In this document: positions 52,938-61,256 of the stretch, in pieces | How positions within the stretch are numbered: position 1 is the stretch's first letter | Layout of the letters: every line of letters starts with the position of its first letter | Assembly: GCF_902506165.1 (NCBI RefSeq) | Contig: NZ_LR733817.1 | Coordinates: forward strand, 3,705,937-3,769,936 | From: Bosea sp. 29B | GTDB taxonomy: Bacteria > Pseudomonadota > Alphaproteobacteria > Rhizobiales > Beijerinckiaceae | Length of the DNA stretch: 64,000 bases | Direction of reading: 5' to 3' | Translations under genes and position numbers: made by a program | The notes under the pieces: model-generated | Told to the model about the DNA's origin: nothing | Database searches by the model: none | What the model saw: only the letters and a program-made list of their open reading frames with translations

Positions 52938-54356
52938 TCAGCCCAGCGTCCGCACGTCGACGAAGTGGCCGATCAGGGACGCCGCCGCCGCCATGGCCGG
53001 CGAGACCAGGTGAGTGCGGCCGCGATAGCCCTGACGGCCCTCGAAATTGCGGTTCGAGGTCGAGGCGGCGCGCTGACCCGGCTTGAGCTGGTCGGGATTC
53101 ATGCCGAGGCACATCGAGCAGCCCGGCTCGCGCCATTCGAAGCCGGCGGCGATAAAGATCTTGTCGAGCCCCTCGGCCTCCGCCTGCTGCTTCACCAGGC
53201 CGGAGCCCGGCACGATCATGGCGTAGTCCAGGCTCTCATGGATCTTCTTGCCCTCGACGATCTTGGCGACCGTGCGCAGATCCTCGATACGGCCATTGGT
53301 GCAGGAGCCGATCCAGATCACGTCGAGCGGGATCTCCGTCATCTTGGTGCCGGCGGTCAGGCCCATATAGTCGAGCGCCCGCTTCTTCGAGGCGCGCTTG
53401 ACCTCGTCCTCGATCTGCTCGGGATCGGGCACGGCGCCGGTCACCGAGATCACGTCCTCGGGGCTGGTGCCCCAGGAGACGATCGGCGGCAGGTTGGCGG
53501 CATCGAGCCGGACGATGCGGTCGAAATGCGCGCCTTCGTCGGTCCGCAGCGTTTCCCAGTAGCGCACGGCCTCGTCCCAGGCGGCGCCCTGGGGCGCCTT
53601 CGGGCGGCCCTTGAGATAGGCGTAGGCCTTCTCGTCCGGCGCGACCATGCCGGCACGGGCGCCGCCCTCGATCGACATGTTGCAGACGGTCATGCGGCCT
53701 TCCATCGAGAGGCCGCGAATGGCTTCGCCGGCATACTCGATCACCGAGCCGGTGCCGCCGGCGGTGCCGATCTCGCCGATGATGGCGAGCGTGATGTCCT
53801 TGGCGCCGACGCCCGGAGCGGGCTTGCCGTCGACCTGGACCAGCATGTTCTTGGCCTTCTTCTGGATCAGCGTCTGGGTGGCGAGCACATGCTCGACCTC
53901 CGAGGTGCCGATGCCATGGGCCAGCGCGCCGAAAGCGCCATGCGTCGAGGTGTGGCTGTCGCCGCAGACGATGGTCGTGCCGGGCAGGGTGAAGCCCTGC
54001 TCGGGGCCGACGATGTGGACGATGCCCTGGCGGATATCGAGCTCGTTGAAATACTCGACGCCGAATTCTTTCGCGTTCTTGGCCAGCGCCTCGACCTGGA
54101 TCCGGCTCTCTTCCTCGGCGATGCCCTTGCTGCGGTCGGTTGTCGGGATGTTGTGGTCGACGACGGCGAGCGTCTTGCCGGGGGCATGGACCTTGCGGCC
54201 GGTCATGCGCAGGCCCTCGAAGGCCTGCGGGCTGGTGACCTCATGCACGAGATGCCGGTCGATATAGAGCAGGCAGGTGCCGTCGTCCTGGCGGTCGACG
54301 ACATGGTCCTCGAAGATCTTGTCGTAGAGGGTGGTGGGGGCCTTGGTCGCAGTCAT
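52938..54356 (-). CDS. leuC: 3-isopropylmalate dehydratase large subunit
   Basis: The 472-residue protein has aconitase-family blocks [60 protein letters not shown] and 4Fe-4S cysteines in [16 protein letters not shown] and [18 protein letters not shown]. It catalyses the second step of leucine synthesis with LeuD. The ATG at 54356 is the usual family start; a longer frame to 54413 is not needed. The leader upstream has a small minus-strand ORF listed separately. Confidence 0.97.
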   Translation of the reverse strand: MTATKAPTTLYDKIFEDHVVDRQDDGTCLLYIDRHLVHEVTSPQAFEGLRMTGRKVHAPGKTLAVVDHNIPTTDRSKGIAEEESRIQVEALAKNAKEFGVEYFNELDIRQGIVHIVGPEQGFTLPGTTIVCGDSHTSTHGAFGALAHGIGTSEVEHVLATQTLIQKKAKNMLVQVDGKPAPGVGAKDITLAIIGEIGTAGGTGSVIEYAGEAIRGLSMEGRMTVCNMSIEGGARAGMVAPDEKAYAYLKGRPKAPQGAAWDEAVRYWETLRTDEGAHFDRIVRLDAANLPPIVSWGTSPEDVISVTGAVPDPEQIEDEVKRASKKRALDYMGLTAGTKMTEIPLDVIWIGSCTNGRIEDLRTVAKIVEGKKIHESLDYAMIVPGSGLVKQQAEAEGLDKIFIAAGFEWREPGCSMCLGMNPDQLKPGQRAASTSNRNFEGRQGYRGRTHLVSPAMAAAASLIGHFVDVRTLG

Positions 54357-54775
54357 GGCTTCATCGCCTTCGGTATGGAAATCGGGTAGCGGCCCTGAGG
54401 GGCCAACACGCATCGCAAAAGCCTGTCGCCGGCCGGACGGCCGGTCTCAGGCGAGCGTAAGGCCAGCTGCGAGCGAGGCCGTGAAGCGGCCGAAGAAGCG
54501 CCAGGGCAGGCGGGCATGGTCATGCAGCGCGGCGAAGCCCTGGGTGGTCGGAAAACGGCGCAGGTTCAGCGTGCGGCGCATCACGCGCCGGACTTCGCCC
54601 CTGTTCTGCCGTTTCACCGTCATGACGTGCTTCTACCAGTTCCAAACTGCACCGGCAACGCGGTGCGCCTGTCGCAGCGGCAGCCGCGTAGCGCGTTCAG
54701 TGCAGGGCTGTTATCTAGCGGCTCCCGGTGCGCCGCGAAAGAGCAGGTTGCGCCGGCAAACGGAACGGTGATGCG
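54357..54775. other. Intergenic region upstream of leuC, 419 bp
   Basis: This gap between leuC and the divergent small membrane gene has the 58-residue ORF at 54447-54623 and otherwise no supported coding frame. An unremarkable stretch at 54625-54770 should hold both promoters. No terminator-like hairpin or recognisable leader peptide with runs of leucine codons is present. Confidence 0.4.
54447..54623 (-). CDS. Candidate 58-residue ORF upstream of leuC
   Basis: An ATG at 54623 opens 58 codons ending in TGA at 54447, on the same strand as leuC and 90 bp before its start. The product starts MTVKRQNRGEVRRVMRRTLN and ends TASLAAGLTLA; it is basic. Third codon positions are strongly G/C (most of the codons), as in real genes here. 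It does not look like a classical Leu-codon attenuator: its Leu codons are scattered. It may be a real small gene, an upstream ORF or chance. Confidence 0.4.
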   Translation of the reverse strand: MTVKRQNRGEVRRVMRRTLNLRRFPTTQGFAALHDHARLPWRFFGRFTASLAAGLTLA

Positions 54776-55174
54776 ATGGCGCGCTTCTTTCCCTTCATGC
54801 TGCTGGCGGTCATCGCCTATGGCGTCACCGTCGCGGCGTTGGGCGTGCCGCTCTCGCGCGAGCTTCTGAATATCGGCCTGCCGTCCGGCACGGCCTTCGT
54901 CCTCACTGTCAGCGAGCTTCTGCTCGCGATCTCGACGGTCGTGCTGTTCTTCGAGATCATGAATGCGACCAGCGCCAAATCGAGCTCGATCCTGAACCAT
55001 GGCCTGTCCATGGTGGTGTTCATCGCCTGCGGGCTGATCTTCCTGTTCGTGCCCGGCTTCGGCACCGGCACCTTCGTGATCATCACGCTGATAGCGCTGG
55101 TCGACGTGATCGCCGGCTATTCGATCAGCATCCTGACGGCGCGGCGGGATATGACCTTCGGCAACAACGAGTAA
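54776..55174 (+). CDS. Four-helix membrane protein, uncharacterised
   Basis: The 132-residue protein has hydrophobic segments at about residues 5-25, 39-60, 73-95 and 96-118 (FPFMLLAVIAYGVTVAAL, FVLTVSELLLAISTVVLFFE, NHGLSMVVFIACGLIFLFVP, TFVIITLIALVDVIAGYSI). It ends with cytoplasmic ARRDMTFGNNE. No family can be named with certainty. The ATG at 54776 is the start nearest a complete first helix; an ATG five bases upstream is out of frame. It is followed by a palindromic repeat. Confidence 0.75.
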   Translation: MARFFPFMLLAVIAYGVTVAALGVPLSRELLNIGLPSGTAFVLTVSELLLAISTVVLFFEIMNATSAKSSSILNHGLSMVVFIACGLIFLFVPGFGTGTFVIITLIALVDVIAGYSISILTARRDMTFGNNE

Positions 55175-55181
55175 CCGTTAC

Positions 55182-55274
55182 CGTCATGGTCGGGCTTGTC
55201 CCGACCATCCACGTCTTCTTGTGACGAGGGCGGTGTTCAAGACGTGGATGCTCGCCACAAGGGCGAGCATGACG
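55182..55274. repeat. Nested palindromic intergenic repeat
   Basis: The ends CGTCATG (55182) and CATGACG (to 55274) are inverted copies. Inside, ATGGTCGGG / CCCGACCAT (55186-55194, 55200-55208) and ATGCTCGCC / GGCGAGCAT (55248-55256, 55262-55270) form two hairpins. CATCCACGTCTT / AAGACGTGGATG (55206-55217, 55239-55250) form a perfect central 12-bp stem. The whole can fold as a cruciform. It lies between convergent genes and is related to the element at 21680. Confidence 0.7.
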
Positions 55275-55292
55275 TAGTGGGGCGCCTTCGCC

Positions 55293-56141
55293 TTAAAGCT
55301 CACTCCGCAGCTGCCAGAGCTCCGGGAAGAACGAGCGCTCCAGCGCCGTCCGCAGAAATTTCACGCCGCTGGAGCCGCCGGTGCCCTGCTTGAAGCCGAT
55401 GATGCGCTCGACCGTCTTCATGTGGCGAAAGCGCCATTGCTGGAACTGGTCCTCGACATCGACCAGCTCCTCGGCGAACTCGTAGAGATCGAAGTAGGTG
55501 TGCGTATCGCGATAGATCGCGAGCCAGACAGCCTTCACGCCCTCATTCGCGACATGCGGTTGGCTCCAGTCGCGCTCGATGCACTCGGCCGGGACGGGCA
55601 GGCCGCGGCGGGCCAGCAGCCGCAGCGCCTCGTCATACAGGCTCGGCGCCTCCAGCAACTCCTTCAGATGGTCGTGATGCTCGGGATGATGCTTGTGCAT
55701 CGCCAGCATGCGCGGATCCTTGGCGCCGAGACGGAACTCGAAGGCGCGGTACTGATGGGATTGGAAGCCGGAGGATTGGCCGAGCGCGTCGCGGAAAGCG
55801 AGGTAATCGGCCGGTGTCATGGTCGATAGCACGTCCCAGGCGCTGATCAATTGCGCCTGGATGCGCGAGACCCGCGCCAGCGACTTGAAGGCCGGCTGCA
55901 ATTCGTCGGCCCGGATCGCGGCGATGGCGCCATCGAGCTCGTGCGCGGCGAGCTTCAGCCAGAGTTCCTGGACCTGATGGATGGTGATGAACAGGAGCTC
56001 GTCGGGCGCGTCGCTCAGCGGCTTTTGCGCCGCGAGCAGCAGGTCGAGGCCGAGATAGGAGCCATAATCCATCCGCTCCTTGAAATCGGTCTGCATGCCC
56101 GGCTCGATCCGGCTCTGGTGATCGCCCGTCCCGCTGGTCAT
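55293..56141 (-). CDS. kynA: Tryptophan 2,3-dioxygenase
   Basis: The 282-residue haem dioxygenase opens the indole ring of L-tryptophan to N-formylkynurenine. It has RMDYGSYLGLDLLLAAQKPL, LLFITIHQVQELWLKLAAHE, SGFQSHQYRAFEFRLGAKD and GTGGSSGVKFLRTALERSFF. The His in FRHMKTVERIIGFKQG is the family haem ligand segment. Length and order are normal. It is divergent from kynureninase with a palindrome between, so the two are likely co-regulated. A separate formamidase would be needed and is not seen here. Confidence 0.95.
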   Translation of the reverse strand: MTSGTGDHQSRIEPGMQTDFKERMDYGSYLGLDLLLAAQKPLSDAPDELLFITIHQVQELWLKLAAHELDGAIAAIRADELQPAFKSLARVSRIQAQLISAWDVLSTMTPADYLAFRDALGQSSGFQSHQYRAFEFRLGAKDPRMLAMHKHHPEHHDHLKELLEAPSLYDEALRLLARRGLPVPAECIERDWSQPHVANEGVKAVWLAIYRDTHTYFDLYEFAEELVDVEDQFQQWRFRHMKTVERIIGFKQGTGGSSGVKFLRTALERSFFPELWQLRSEL

Positions 56142-56189
56142 GATGCCGTCCTCGCTTCGCCTCGCGCCTTGACTGGGGAGAGGCGCAAG

Positions 56190-56209
56190 ATATTTTAAGC
56201 TTAAAGTAT
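56190..56209. promoter_or_regulatory. Near-perfect 20-bp palindrome between kynA and kynU
   Basis: ATATTTTAAGCTTAAAGTAT is a palindrome with nine of ten pairs matching, centred on AAGCTT. It lies in the 95-bp divergent gap, 28 bp before the kynU ATG and 49 bp before the kynA ATG. This is an excellent place for a repressor that controls both promoters. TTTAAGCTTAAA-like cores are typical of MarR-type dimers. Confidence 0.75.
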
Positions 56210-56236
56210 TTTGCCGGTTCGGCAAGGCGGCGGAGC

Positions 56237-57454
56237 ATGATGATGGACCAGATGACGAATGCTTCCGCAGGGCTCGGGTTTCCGCCTTTCGATCTCTCCA
56301 CCGAGTTCTCGCGCTTCCGGCGGAACTGGCCTTCCAGCCTGCATTTTGCCGCCCACAGCCATCATTTCTGGCCGGATGCGACCCGCGAGGCACATTTGCG
56401 CGCCTGGGACGATGCCGCCCGCCTCGTCGACGGCAAATGGCAGGAGGTGCTCGGCCCGGTCTGGCAAAAGCTCGCGCAGGGCGTGGCGAAACATCTCAAT
56501 TTGCCCGGCATCGATGGGCTCGTCCCGGCCAACAACACCCATGAATTCGTCAACCGGTTGCTCTCCTGCCTGCCGCGCGAGCGCAAGCCGCGCATCCTGA
56601 CCAGCGATGCCGAGTTCCACTCATTCCGGCGCCAGATCGAGCGGCTCGCCGAGGATGGCCTGATCGAGCTCACCATCGTGCCAGCCGAGCCCTTCGCCGG
56701 CCTGGCGGAGAGGCTGACTGCGGCGGCGCAGCAGGGTCCGGGTCCCGACATGGTCTTCGTCAGCCAGGTCCACTTTAATTCCGGCTACGCGCTGACCGAT
56801 CTCGAAAAACTGGTCGATGGCGTCAGCGCCCCCGGCCGGCTCGTCGTCATCGACGGCTATCACGGCTTCCTGGCCCGGCCGACGGATCTCTCGGCCATCG
56901 CCGACAAGGCCTTCTACATCGCCGGCGGCTACAAATACGCGATGTCGGGCGAGGGCGCCTGCTTCATGCATTGCCCGCCCGGCTTCGCCCTGCGGCCGCG
57001 CGACACCGGCTGGTACGCCTCATTCGGCGCGCTCGAGGGTGCGCAAGGCTCGGTTGGCTATGCCGAGAACGGCTGGCGCTTCATGGGCGCGACCTTCGAC
57101 CCATCCGGCCTCTATCGCATGGGCGCGATATTCGACTGGCTCGATGCCAAGGGCCTCGACGCTGCAGCGATCCATGCCCACGCCCATGGCCTTCAGGAGA
57201 TCTTCGCCGAGGGGCTGGCGCAGCGGCCCTGCGGCGTGCTCGCTCTGGAGAACCTGGTCGTGCCGCTCTCCGAGCCGGCACGCGGCAATTTCCTGACCTT
57301 CCGCCACGCCGACGCAGCTCTCTGGCACGAGAAGCTGAAGCAGGCCGGCATCACCGTCGACCTGCGCGGCGACCGCCTGCGCGTCGGCTTCGGGCTCTAC
57401 CAGACGGAAGGCGACGTGAAGCTGCTGCTGGAGCGGCTGCTGACGTTGCGGTAG
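56237..57454 (+). CDS. kynU: Kynureninase
   Basis: The 405-residue PLP enzyme cleaves kynurenine to anthranilate and alanine (or 3-hydroxykynurenine to 3-hydroxyanthranilate). It has FRRNWPSSLHFAAHSHHFWP, VPANNTHEFVNRLLSC, DGYHGFLARPTDLS and the PLP lysine segment YIAGGYKYAMSGEGACFM (Lys233). It ends with DRLRVGFGLYQTEGDVKLLL. Three consecutive Met codons at the start make its exact start uncertain; 56237 was used. With kynA it supplies the core of the kynurenine pathway. Confidence 0.93.
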   Translation: MMMDQMTNASAGLGFPPFDLSTEFSRFRRNWPSSLHFAAHSHHFWPDATREAHLRAWDDAARLVDGKWQEVLGPVWQKLAQGVAKHLNLPGIDGLVPANNTHEFVNRLLSCLPRERKPRILTSDAEFHSFRRQIERLAEDGLIELTIVPAEPFAGLAERLTAAAQQGPGPDMVFVSQVHFNSGYALTDLEKLVDGVSAPGRLVVIDGYHGFLARPTDLSAIADKAFYIAGGYKYAMSGEGACFMHCPPGFALRPRDTGWYASFGALEGAQGSVGYAENGWRFMGATFDPSGLYRMGAIFDWLDAKGLDAAAIHAHAHGLQEIFAEGLAQRPCGVLALENLVVPLSEPARGNFLTFRHADAALWHEKLKQAGITVDLRGDRLRVGFGLYQTEGDVKLLLERLLTLR

Positions 57455-57465
57455 ACTCCTCCCCC

Positions 57466-57498
57466 GATCAGCCTGCATCCTGCGCTGATCGATCGGAC
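57466..57498. repeat. Decayed copy of the CCGATCAG hairpin element
   Basis: CCGATCAGCCTGCATC followed by CTGCGCTGATCGATCGG keeps the head and tail of the first hairpin at 37823-37851 but with mismatches and a duplicated GATC. It lies between kynU and the next small gene, so it shows that the element has spread and decayed. Weak match. Confidence 0.4.
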
Positions 57499-57509
57499 GG
57501 AGCTGACGC

Positions 57510-57923
57510 ATGAAGACTCTGCCGGCCCTGGTGATAGCCGCTGCTCTCGCCTCTCTCGCTCCCGCCTTCGCTCAGGCTCCCAAGCCAGCCACGGCTTCCC
57601 CGGCCGTGCAGAAGGAGTTCGACGGCTTCATCGGAAAGTTCCGCGCGGCGCTGAAGGCCAATGATGCAGCAGCCGTCGCCGGCATGACGCGGCTGCCCTA
57701 TATGGCCGATGCCACCATTGCCGATGCCGCGCAGTTCCGTGCCAAGGCCTGGCCGCGCGATTTCGGCGCAAAGAACCGCGCTTGCCTGCAGCGTACCAAG
57801 CCGGTCTACGACCGCGACGGCGCCAGGAACGAGATCTATGCCGTCGCCTGTGGCGGGAGCATCTTCACCTTCACCAAGACGCCGACCGGATTCCTGCTCA
57901 CCGACGTCGATATCGCCGATTGA
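57510..57923 (+). CDS. Small secreted protein, uncharacterised
   Basis: The 137-residue protein has a signal peptide (MKTLPALVIAAALASLAPAF, cleavage near AFA|QAP). A soluble domain of about 110 residues follows: QKEFDGFIGKFRAALKANDA, AVAGMTRLPYMADATIADAA and YAVACGGSIFTFTKTPTGFL. The ending LLTDVDIAD suggests a cystatin-like or NTF2-like alpha+beta fold. GGACGGAG precedes the ATG. It lies 55 bp after kynU. The function is not known. Confidence 0.75.
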   Translation: MKTLPALVIAAALASLAPAFAQAPKPATASPAVQKEFDGFIGKFRAALKANDAAAVAGMTRLPYMADATIADAAQFRAKAWPRDFGAKNRACLQRTKPVYDRDGARNEIYAVACGGSIFTFTKTPTGFLLTDVDIAD

Positions 57924-57940
57924 TCAGGTCATGCGGCGCG

Positions 57941-58981
57941 TCAGCGCTGCGCGGTATCGACGCTGACCACCACCGACATGCCGGGCGAGAGCCGTTCGGC
58001 CAGGCCCTGGCTGGGATCGATCGCGATGCGCACCGGCACGCGCTGGGCGATCTTGACGAAGTTGCCGGTGGCGTTCTCCGGCCGGATCACGCTGAATTCC
58101 GACCCGGCCGCCGGCGAGAAGCGCTCGATCGTGCCGGTCAGCCGGGCATGGCGCAGCGCGTCGACGGTGAAGGAGACCTTCTGGCCGATGCGCATGCCGG
58201 AAAGCTGCGTCTCCTTGAAGTTGGCGATCACCCAGACCTGGCTCGGCACCAGCGCCATCAATTGCGTGCCGGCCGAGACATATTGCCCGAGCCGGGCCGA
58301 GACTTCGCCGAGGCGCCCGTCTTGCGGCGCGGTGATGCGGGTGTTCTGCAGGTCGATCTCGGCGAGGTGGACAGCCGCCTCGCCGCCCTGCACCGCGGCT
58401 TCCAGCGATGCCTTGTTGACGATGGCGCTCTGCACGTCCTGACGGGAGACATCGACCGCGGCGTGGCTCGCCGTCAGGGCGGCTTTAGCTTGGTCGAATG
58501 CCTGCTGGCTCTGATCGGTGTTGGTCTGGCTGACGATGCCGCGCTCCCGTAGCGGCTCGATGCGGCCCCAATTGGCTTCCGCTGTGCGAAGCGCGGCCTC
58601 GGCGCTGGCGACATTGGCCTCGCTGGCGCGCTGGCGTGCCTCGGCGGCGTGGCGGGCCTGCTCGGAATTGGCGAGCGCGGCGTGCTGCGCGGCGAGGCTG
58701 GCCCGGGCCTGCTCCAGCCGCTGCTGGAAGATGCGCTCGTCGATGCGGACGAGAAGCTGGCCCTGCTTGACCGTGGCGAAATCCTGCACGGCGACCTCGG
58801 CGATGTAGCCGGCCAGCTGCGGCGCGATCACGGTGACCTGGCCGCGCACATAGGCGTTCTCGGTGGTCTCGATCGCGCTGGCGAAGGGCGGCAGCCGCCA
58901 TGCGTAGAGGATGATGCCGATGCCGGCGAGGCCGATGGCGAGGGCGATATAGGTCGAGACGGAGCGGAAGATGCGGGTCAT
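57941..58981 (-). CDS. HlyD/EmrA family membrane fusion protein
   Basis: The 346-residue periplasmic adaptor has one N-terminal anchor (YIALAIGLAGIGIILYAWRL, residues 10-29), beta-barrel/lipoyl halves (TVIAPQLAGYIAEVAVQDFA and QNTRITAPQDGRLGEVSARL) and a long coiled-coil hairpin in between (EQARASLAAQHAALANSEQA). It links the MFS pump to an outer-membrane channel to expel drugs. The start overlaps the MFS stop by four bases (ATGA). A TolC-type channel is not encoded here. Confidence 0.92.
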   Translation of the reverse strand: MTRIFRSVSTYIALAIGLAGIGIILYAWRLPPFASAIETTENAYVRGQVTVIAPQLAGYIAEVAVQDFATVKQGQLLVRIDERIFQQRLEQARASLAAQHAALANSEQARHAAEARQRASEANVASAEAALRTAEANWGRIEPLRERGIVSQTNTDQSQQAFDQAKAALTASHAAVDVSRQDVQSAIVNKASLEAAVQGGEAAVHLAEIDLQNTRITAPQDGRLGEVSARLGQYVSAGTQLMALVPSQVWVIANFKETQLSGMRIGQKVSFTVDALRHARLTGTIERFSPAAGSEFSVIRPENATGNFVKIAQRVPVRIAIDPSQGLAERLSPGMSVVVSVDTAQR

Positions 58982-60624
58982 GGCTGGGGCACAGGGGCAG
59001 GGGTGGCGGCAGGAGCGGCGAAGCGTTCCCGCAGACGCAGGACGGCAAGATGGGTGAGGAGGCCGATCAGCGCGCTGCCGGCGATCAGGGCGATCAGCAG
59101 GAAGGCGTCGTTATAGGCGAGCACGGTTGCTTCCCGGGTCGCCTGCTGGGCGAGCAGGGTGATGCCTTCGGCCCGCGTCAACCCGAGATCGGTCAGGACG
59201 TGGCCATAGGCGCCGCCGAGCTGCTGAATACGCTCGGCGACGAGCGGGTTCGCCAGCGAGAAATGCTCGGCGAGCTGGCTGTAGTGGAAGCTGGTCCTGA
59301 GCGTGATGAAGCTGCCGAACAGCGCCGAGCCGAGCAGGCCACCGATGCTCTGGGTGAACAGGAAGATCACGAAGAAGCTGAGGATGTAGACCGGTCCCCG
59401 CGCCAGCGCCGGGGCGAGGCCCTGTCCCATCGCAGCCGGCAGGAACAGGGCCGAGCCATAGGCCACCAGCGCCTGGCTGAGATGGATGTCATCCGGCCGG
59501 GTCAGGTTGGTGGCGCTGCTGTCGAGGATCGCGCCAGCCATGATGCAGATCAGCGCCGCCGCGTAGAAGGCATTTTCCCGGCCGGGCCGCAGCAGCGCGG
59601 CACAGGTGAAGCCGCCTGCCAGGATTGCCGCCAGGATCACGCCATAGAGCGGCATGGTCTGCTCGTTCTGGAAGCCAAGAGCCTGGAAGAAATTGGAGGC
59701 GCCGACCGTCTGCTCGGCCAGCACGACGCGAAAGAGCAGCAGCACGGTGGCGTAATGCAGCGTTGCCGGGCTGGTCAGCCAACGTATGTCGATGAGCGGG
59801 CTCTGGCGATGCAGCTCGATGAGCGCCGCCAGCGTCAGGCAGAGGATGGCACCGGCGAAGAGCCAGCCGAGCCAGGGCGCCTCCAGCCACCAGTAGATCC
59901 GCCCGAGCGAGAGCGCGACGGCGATGGCGCCGAAGCCGAGCGCGATCAGGAGATAGCTCACCCCGTCGAGCGGGCCGATCACCTTGACCCGCGGCGGCGT
60001 CACTAGCGGCAGGGCGTAGACCAGGCCGAAGGCGACCAGCGCCAGCCCCATCTCGAACAGGGTCAGGCCATGGAAGCCGCCGATCTCGAGCAGGCTCGGC
60101 GAGATCAGCCGCGTGACCGGGATGCCGAGCGTGGTGTTGGTCAGCGCCAGCGACAGGCCGACCGTCAGCTTCTGGCGCGGCTGCAGCGGCTCGATCATGT
60201 AGAGGAAGGCGAGCGAGGACAGCGGCGCGGCCGCGATGCCGCTCATGAAGCGCACGACCAGCGCCGATTGCAGGTCGTGCACGAAGAAGTTCAGCAGGGC
60301 GGCGATGACGAAGCCGACGATGCTGATCTCGGCGAAATTGCGCAGGCCGTACTGCATCCGGATCTTGATCAGCGCGATCGAGAGCGAGACGTTCGGCGCC
60401 ATATAGGCGGCGATCAGCCAGTTGGTCTCGGCCACGGTAGCGCCGAGCTCGCCCTGGATCTGGTAGACATTGGTCGTGACGAGATTGGCGCCGACCTGCT
60501 GCGTCATCGCCAGCATGGTCGCTGCCAGCATGTAGGCCAACGCCCGCGGCCGGCTCATGCTCGCCGCCGCAGGAGGCGGCGGTGGTGATGCAGCTTGCGG
60601 AGCGGGAGAGGAGGGCGCGTTCAT
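58978..60624 (-). CDS. MFS multidrug transporter, EmrB/DHA2 type
   Basis: The 548-residue protein has about 14 membrane segments. N-terminal MSRPRALAYMLAATMLAMTQQVG lies near residue 23, and ETNWLIAAYMAPNVSLSIAL and LVVRFMSGIAAAPLSSLAFL are DHA2-like. The stop overlaps the HlyD start and the start overlaps the MarR stop by four bases, so the three form an operon. The first 22 residues are Pro/Ala-rich and cytoplasmic. Substrates cannot be predicted. Confidence 0.9.
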   Translation of the reverse strand: MNAPSSPAPQAASPPPPPAAASMSRPRALAYMLAATMLAMTQQVGANLVTTNVYQIQGELGATVAETNWLIAAYMAPNVSLSIALIKIRMQYGLRNFAEISIVGFVIAALLNFFVHDLQSALVVRFMSGIAAAPLSSLAFLYMIEPLQPRQKLTVGLSLALTNTTLGIPVTRLISPSLLEIGGFHGLTLFEMGLALVAFGLVYALPLVTPPRVKVIGPLDGVSYLLIALGFGAIAVALSLGRIYWWLEAPWLGWLFAGAILCLTLAALIELHRQSPLIDIRWLTSPATLHYATVLLLFRVVLAEQTVGASNFFQALGFQNEQTMPLYGVILAAILAGGFTCAALLRPGRENAFYAAALICIMAGAILDSSATNLTRPDDIHLSQALVAYGSALFLPAAMGQGLAPALARGPVYILSFFVIFLFTQSIGGLLGSALFGSFITLRTSFHYSQLAEHFSLANPLVAERIQQLGGAYGHVLTDLGLTRAEGITLLAQQATREATVLAYNDAFLLIALIAGSALIGLLTHLAVLRLRERFAAPAATPAPVPQP

Positions 60625-61079
60625 CCTGCCGCCCCGCGATTGGCGACGATGTTCCGCGACATTCGGGAGAGGACACGCAGGGCGATTTCCAGCTCCTCTC
60701 TGTCGATCCCGTCGAGCACATCGGCTCGCAAATCGGTCAGGAAGGCAAGGATATCCTCGGCCTGGGCGCGCGCAGCCTCGGTCAGGAAGACCCGCCGGGC
60801 GCGCCGGTCGCCTTTGACGGCGCGGCGCTCGATCATGCCGGTGCGCTCGAGGCCATCGAGCAGGCGCACCAAAGTCGGCTGTTCGATGTCGAGCAGTCCG
60901 GCGAGATCGGACTGGATCGGCCCATCGGCCTTGGCGAGCTGCATCAAAAGGCGGGCTCGCGACAGCGTCAGCCCCATGTCGCGGGCGCGCTCGTCGACCA
61001 GGGCCCTGAGCTTGCGGTTGGCCGATGCCAGCTCGGCCGTGAAGGCGGCCTGAAGCTCCGGAGAGTTCATCGCGTCCAT
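60621..61079 (-). CDS. MarR family repressor of the efflux operon
   Basis: The 152-residue protein has the MarR winged helix: GLTLSRARLLMQLAKADGPI, SDLAGLLDIEQPTLVRLLDG and the wing ERTGMIERRAVKGDRRARRV, then FLTEAARAQAEDIL. It is first in an operon with the MFS and HlyD genes, with four-base overlaps. MarR-type repressors of this arrangement usually bind just before their own start, and inverted repeats there (61090-61131) support that. The inducer is unknown. Confidence 0.92.
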   Translation of the reverse strand: MDAMNSPELQAAFTAELASANRKLRALVDERARDMGLTLSRARLLMQLAKADGPIQSDLAGLLDIEQPTLVRLLDGLERTGMIERRAVKGDRRARRVFLTEAARAQAEDILAFLTDLRADVLDGIDREELEIALRVLSRMSRNIVANRGAAG

Positions 61080-61089
61080 ATGAATAGCT

Positions 61090-61131
61090 TGCTAATGATA
61101 TGCTGACATAGCAATGCTAATGATGCATTGC
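61090..61131 (-). promoter_or_regulatory. Candidate operator and promoter of the MarR-efflux operon
   Basis: The sequence has a repeated TGCTAATGAT (61090-61099 and 61115-61124). It also has an inverted repeat GCAATGC / GCATTGC (61111-61117, 61125-61131) around a seven-base spacer. TTGCTA / TAGCAA is a second loosely spaced dyad. All lie 11-52 bp before the MarR ATG, a natural autorepression site. Confidence 0.6.
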
Positions 61132-61203
61132 AAATTCTGATTTTTGCTTTCGATATGCGTTTTTGGAATGAGGCGTGCGGCGGCTTGCGTTGGCGCAGGC
61201 AAC

Positions 61204-61229
61204 AAAAAACGCGGCCCGAAGGCCGCGTT
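61204..61229 (-). terminator. Rho-independent terminator of rplS
   Basis: On the minus strand AACGCGGCC, a TTCG tetraloop and GGCCGCGTT form a nine-bp stem that runs into a T-run (AAAAAA at 61204-61209 on the plus strand). It begins about 28 bp beyond the rplS stop. Confidence 0.85.
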
Positions 61230-61256
61230 CCTGAAACCTCAAAAAGGAAGAGCGGC

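Noticed and set aside
52965..54389. 474-codon plus-strand frame across leuC
   Set aside because: Shadow of leuC, which has all Fe-S and substrate motifs on the minus strand.
54357..54775. Classical leucine attenuator upstream of leuC
   Set aside because: No leader peptide with consecutive leucine codons followed by alternative hairpins and a T-run is visible.
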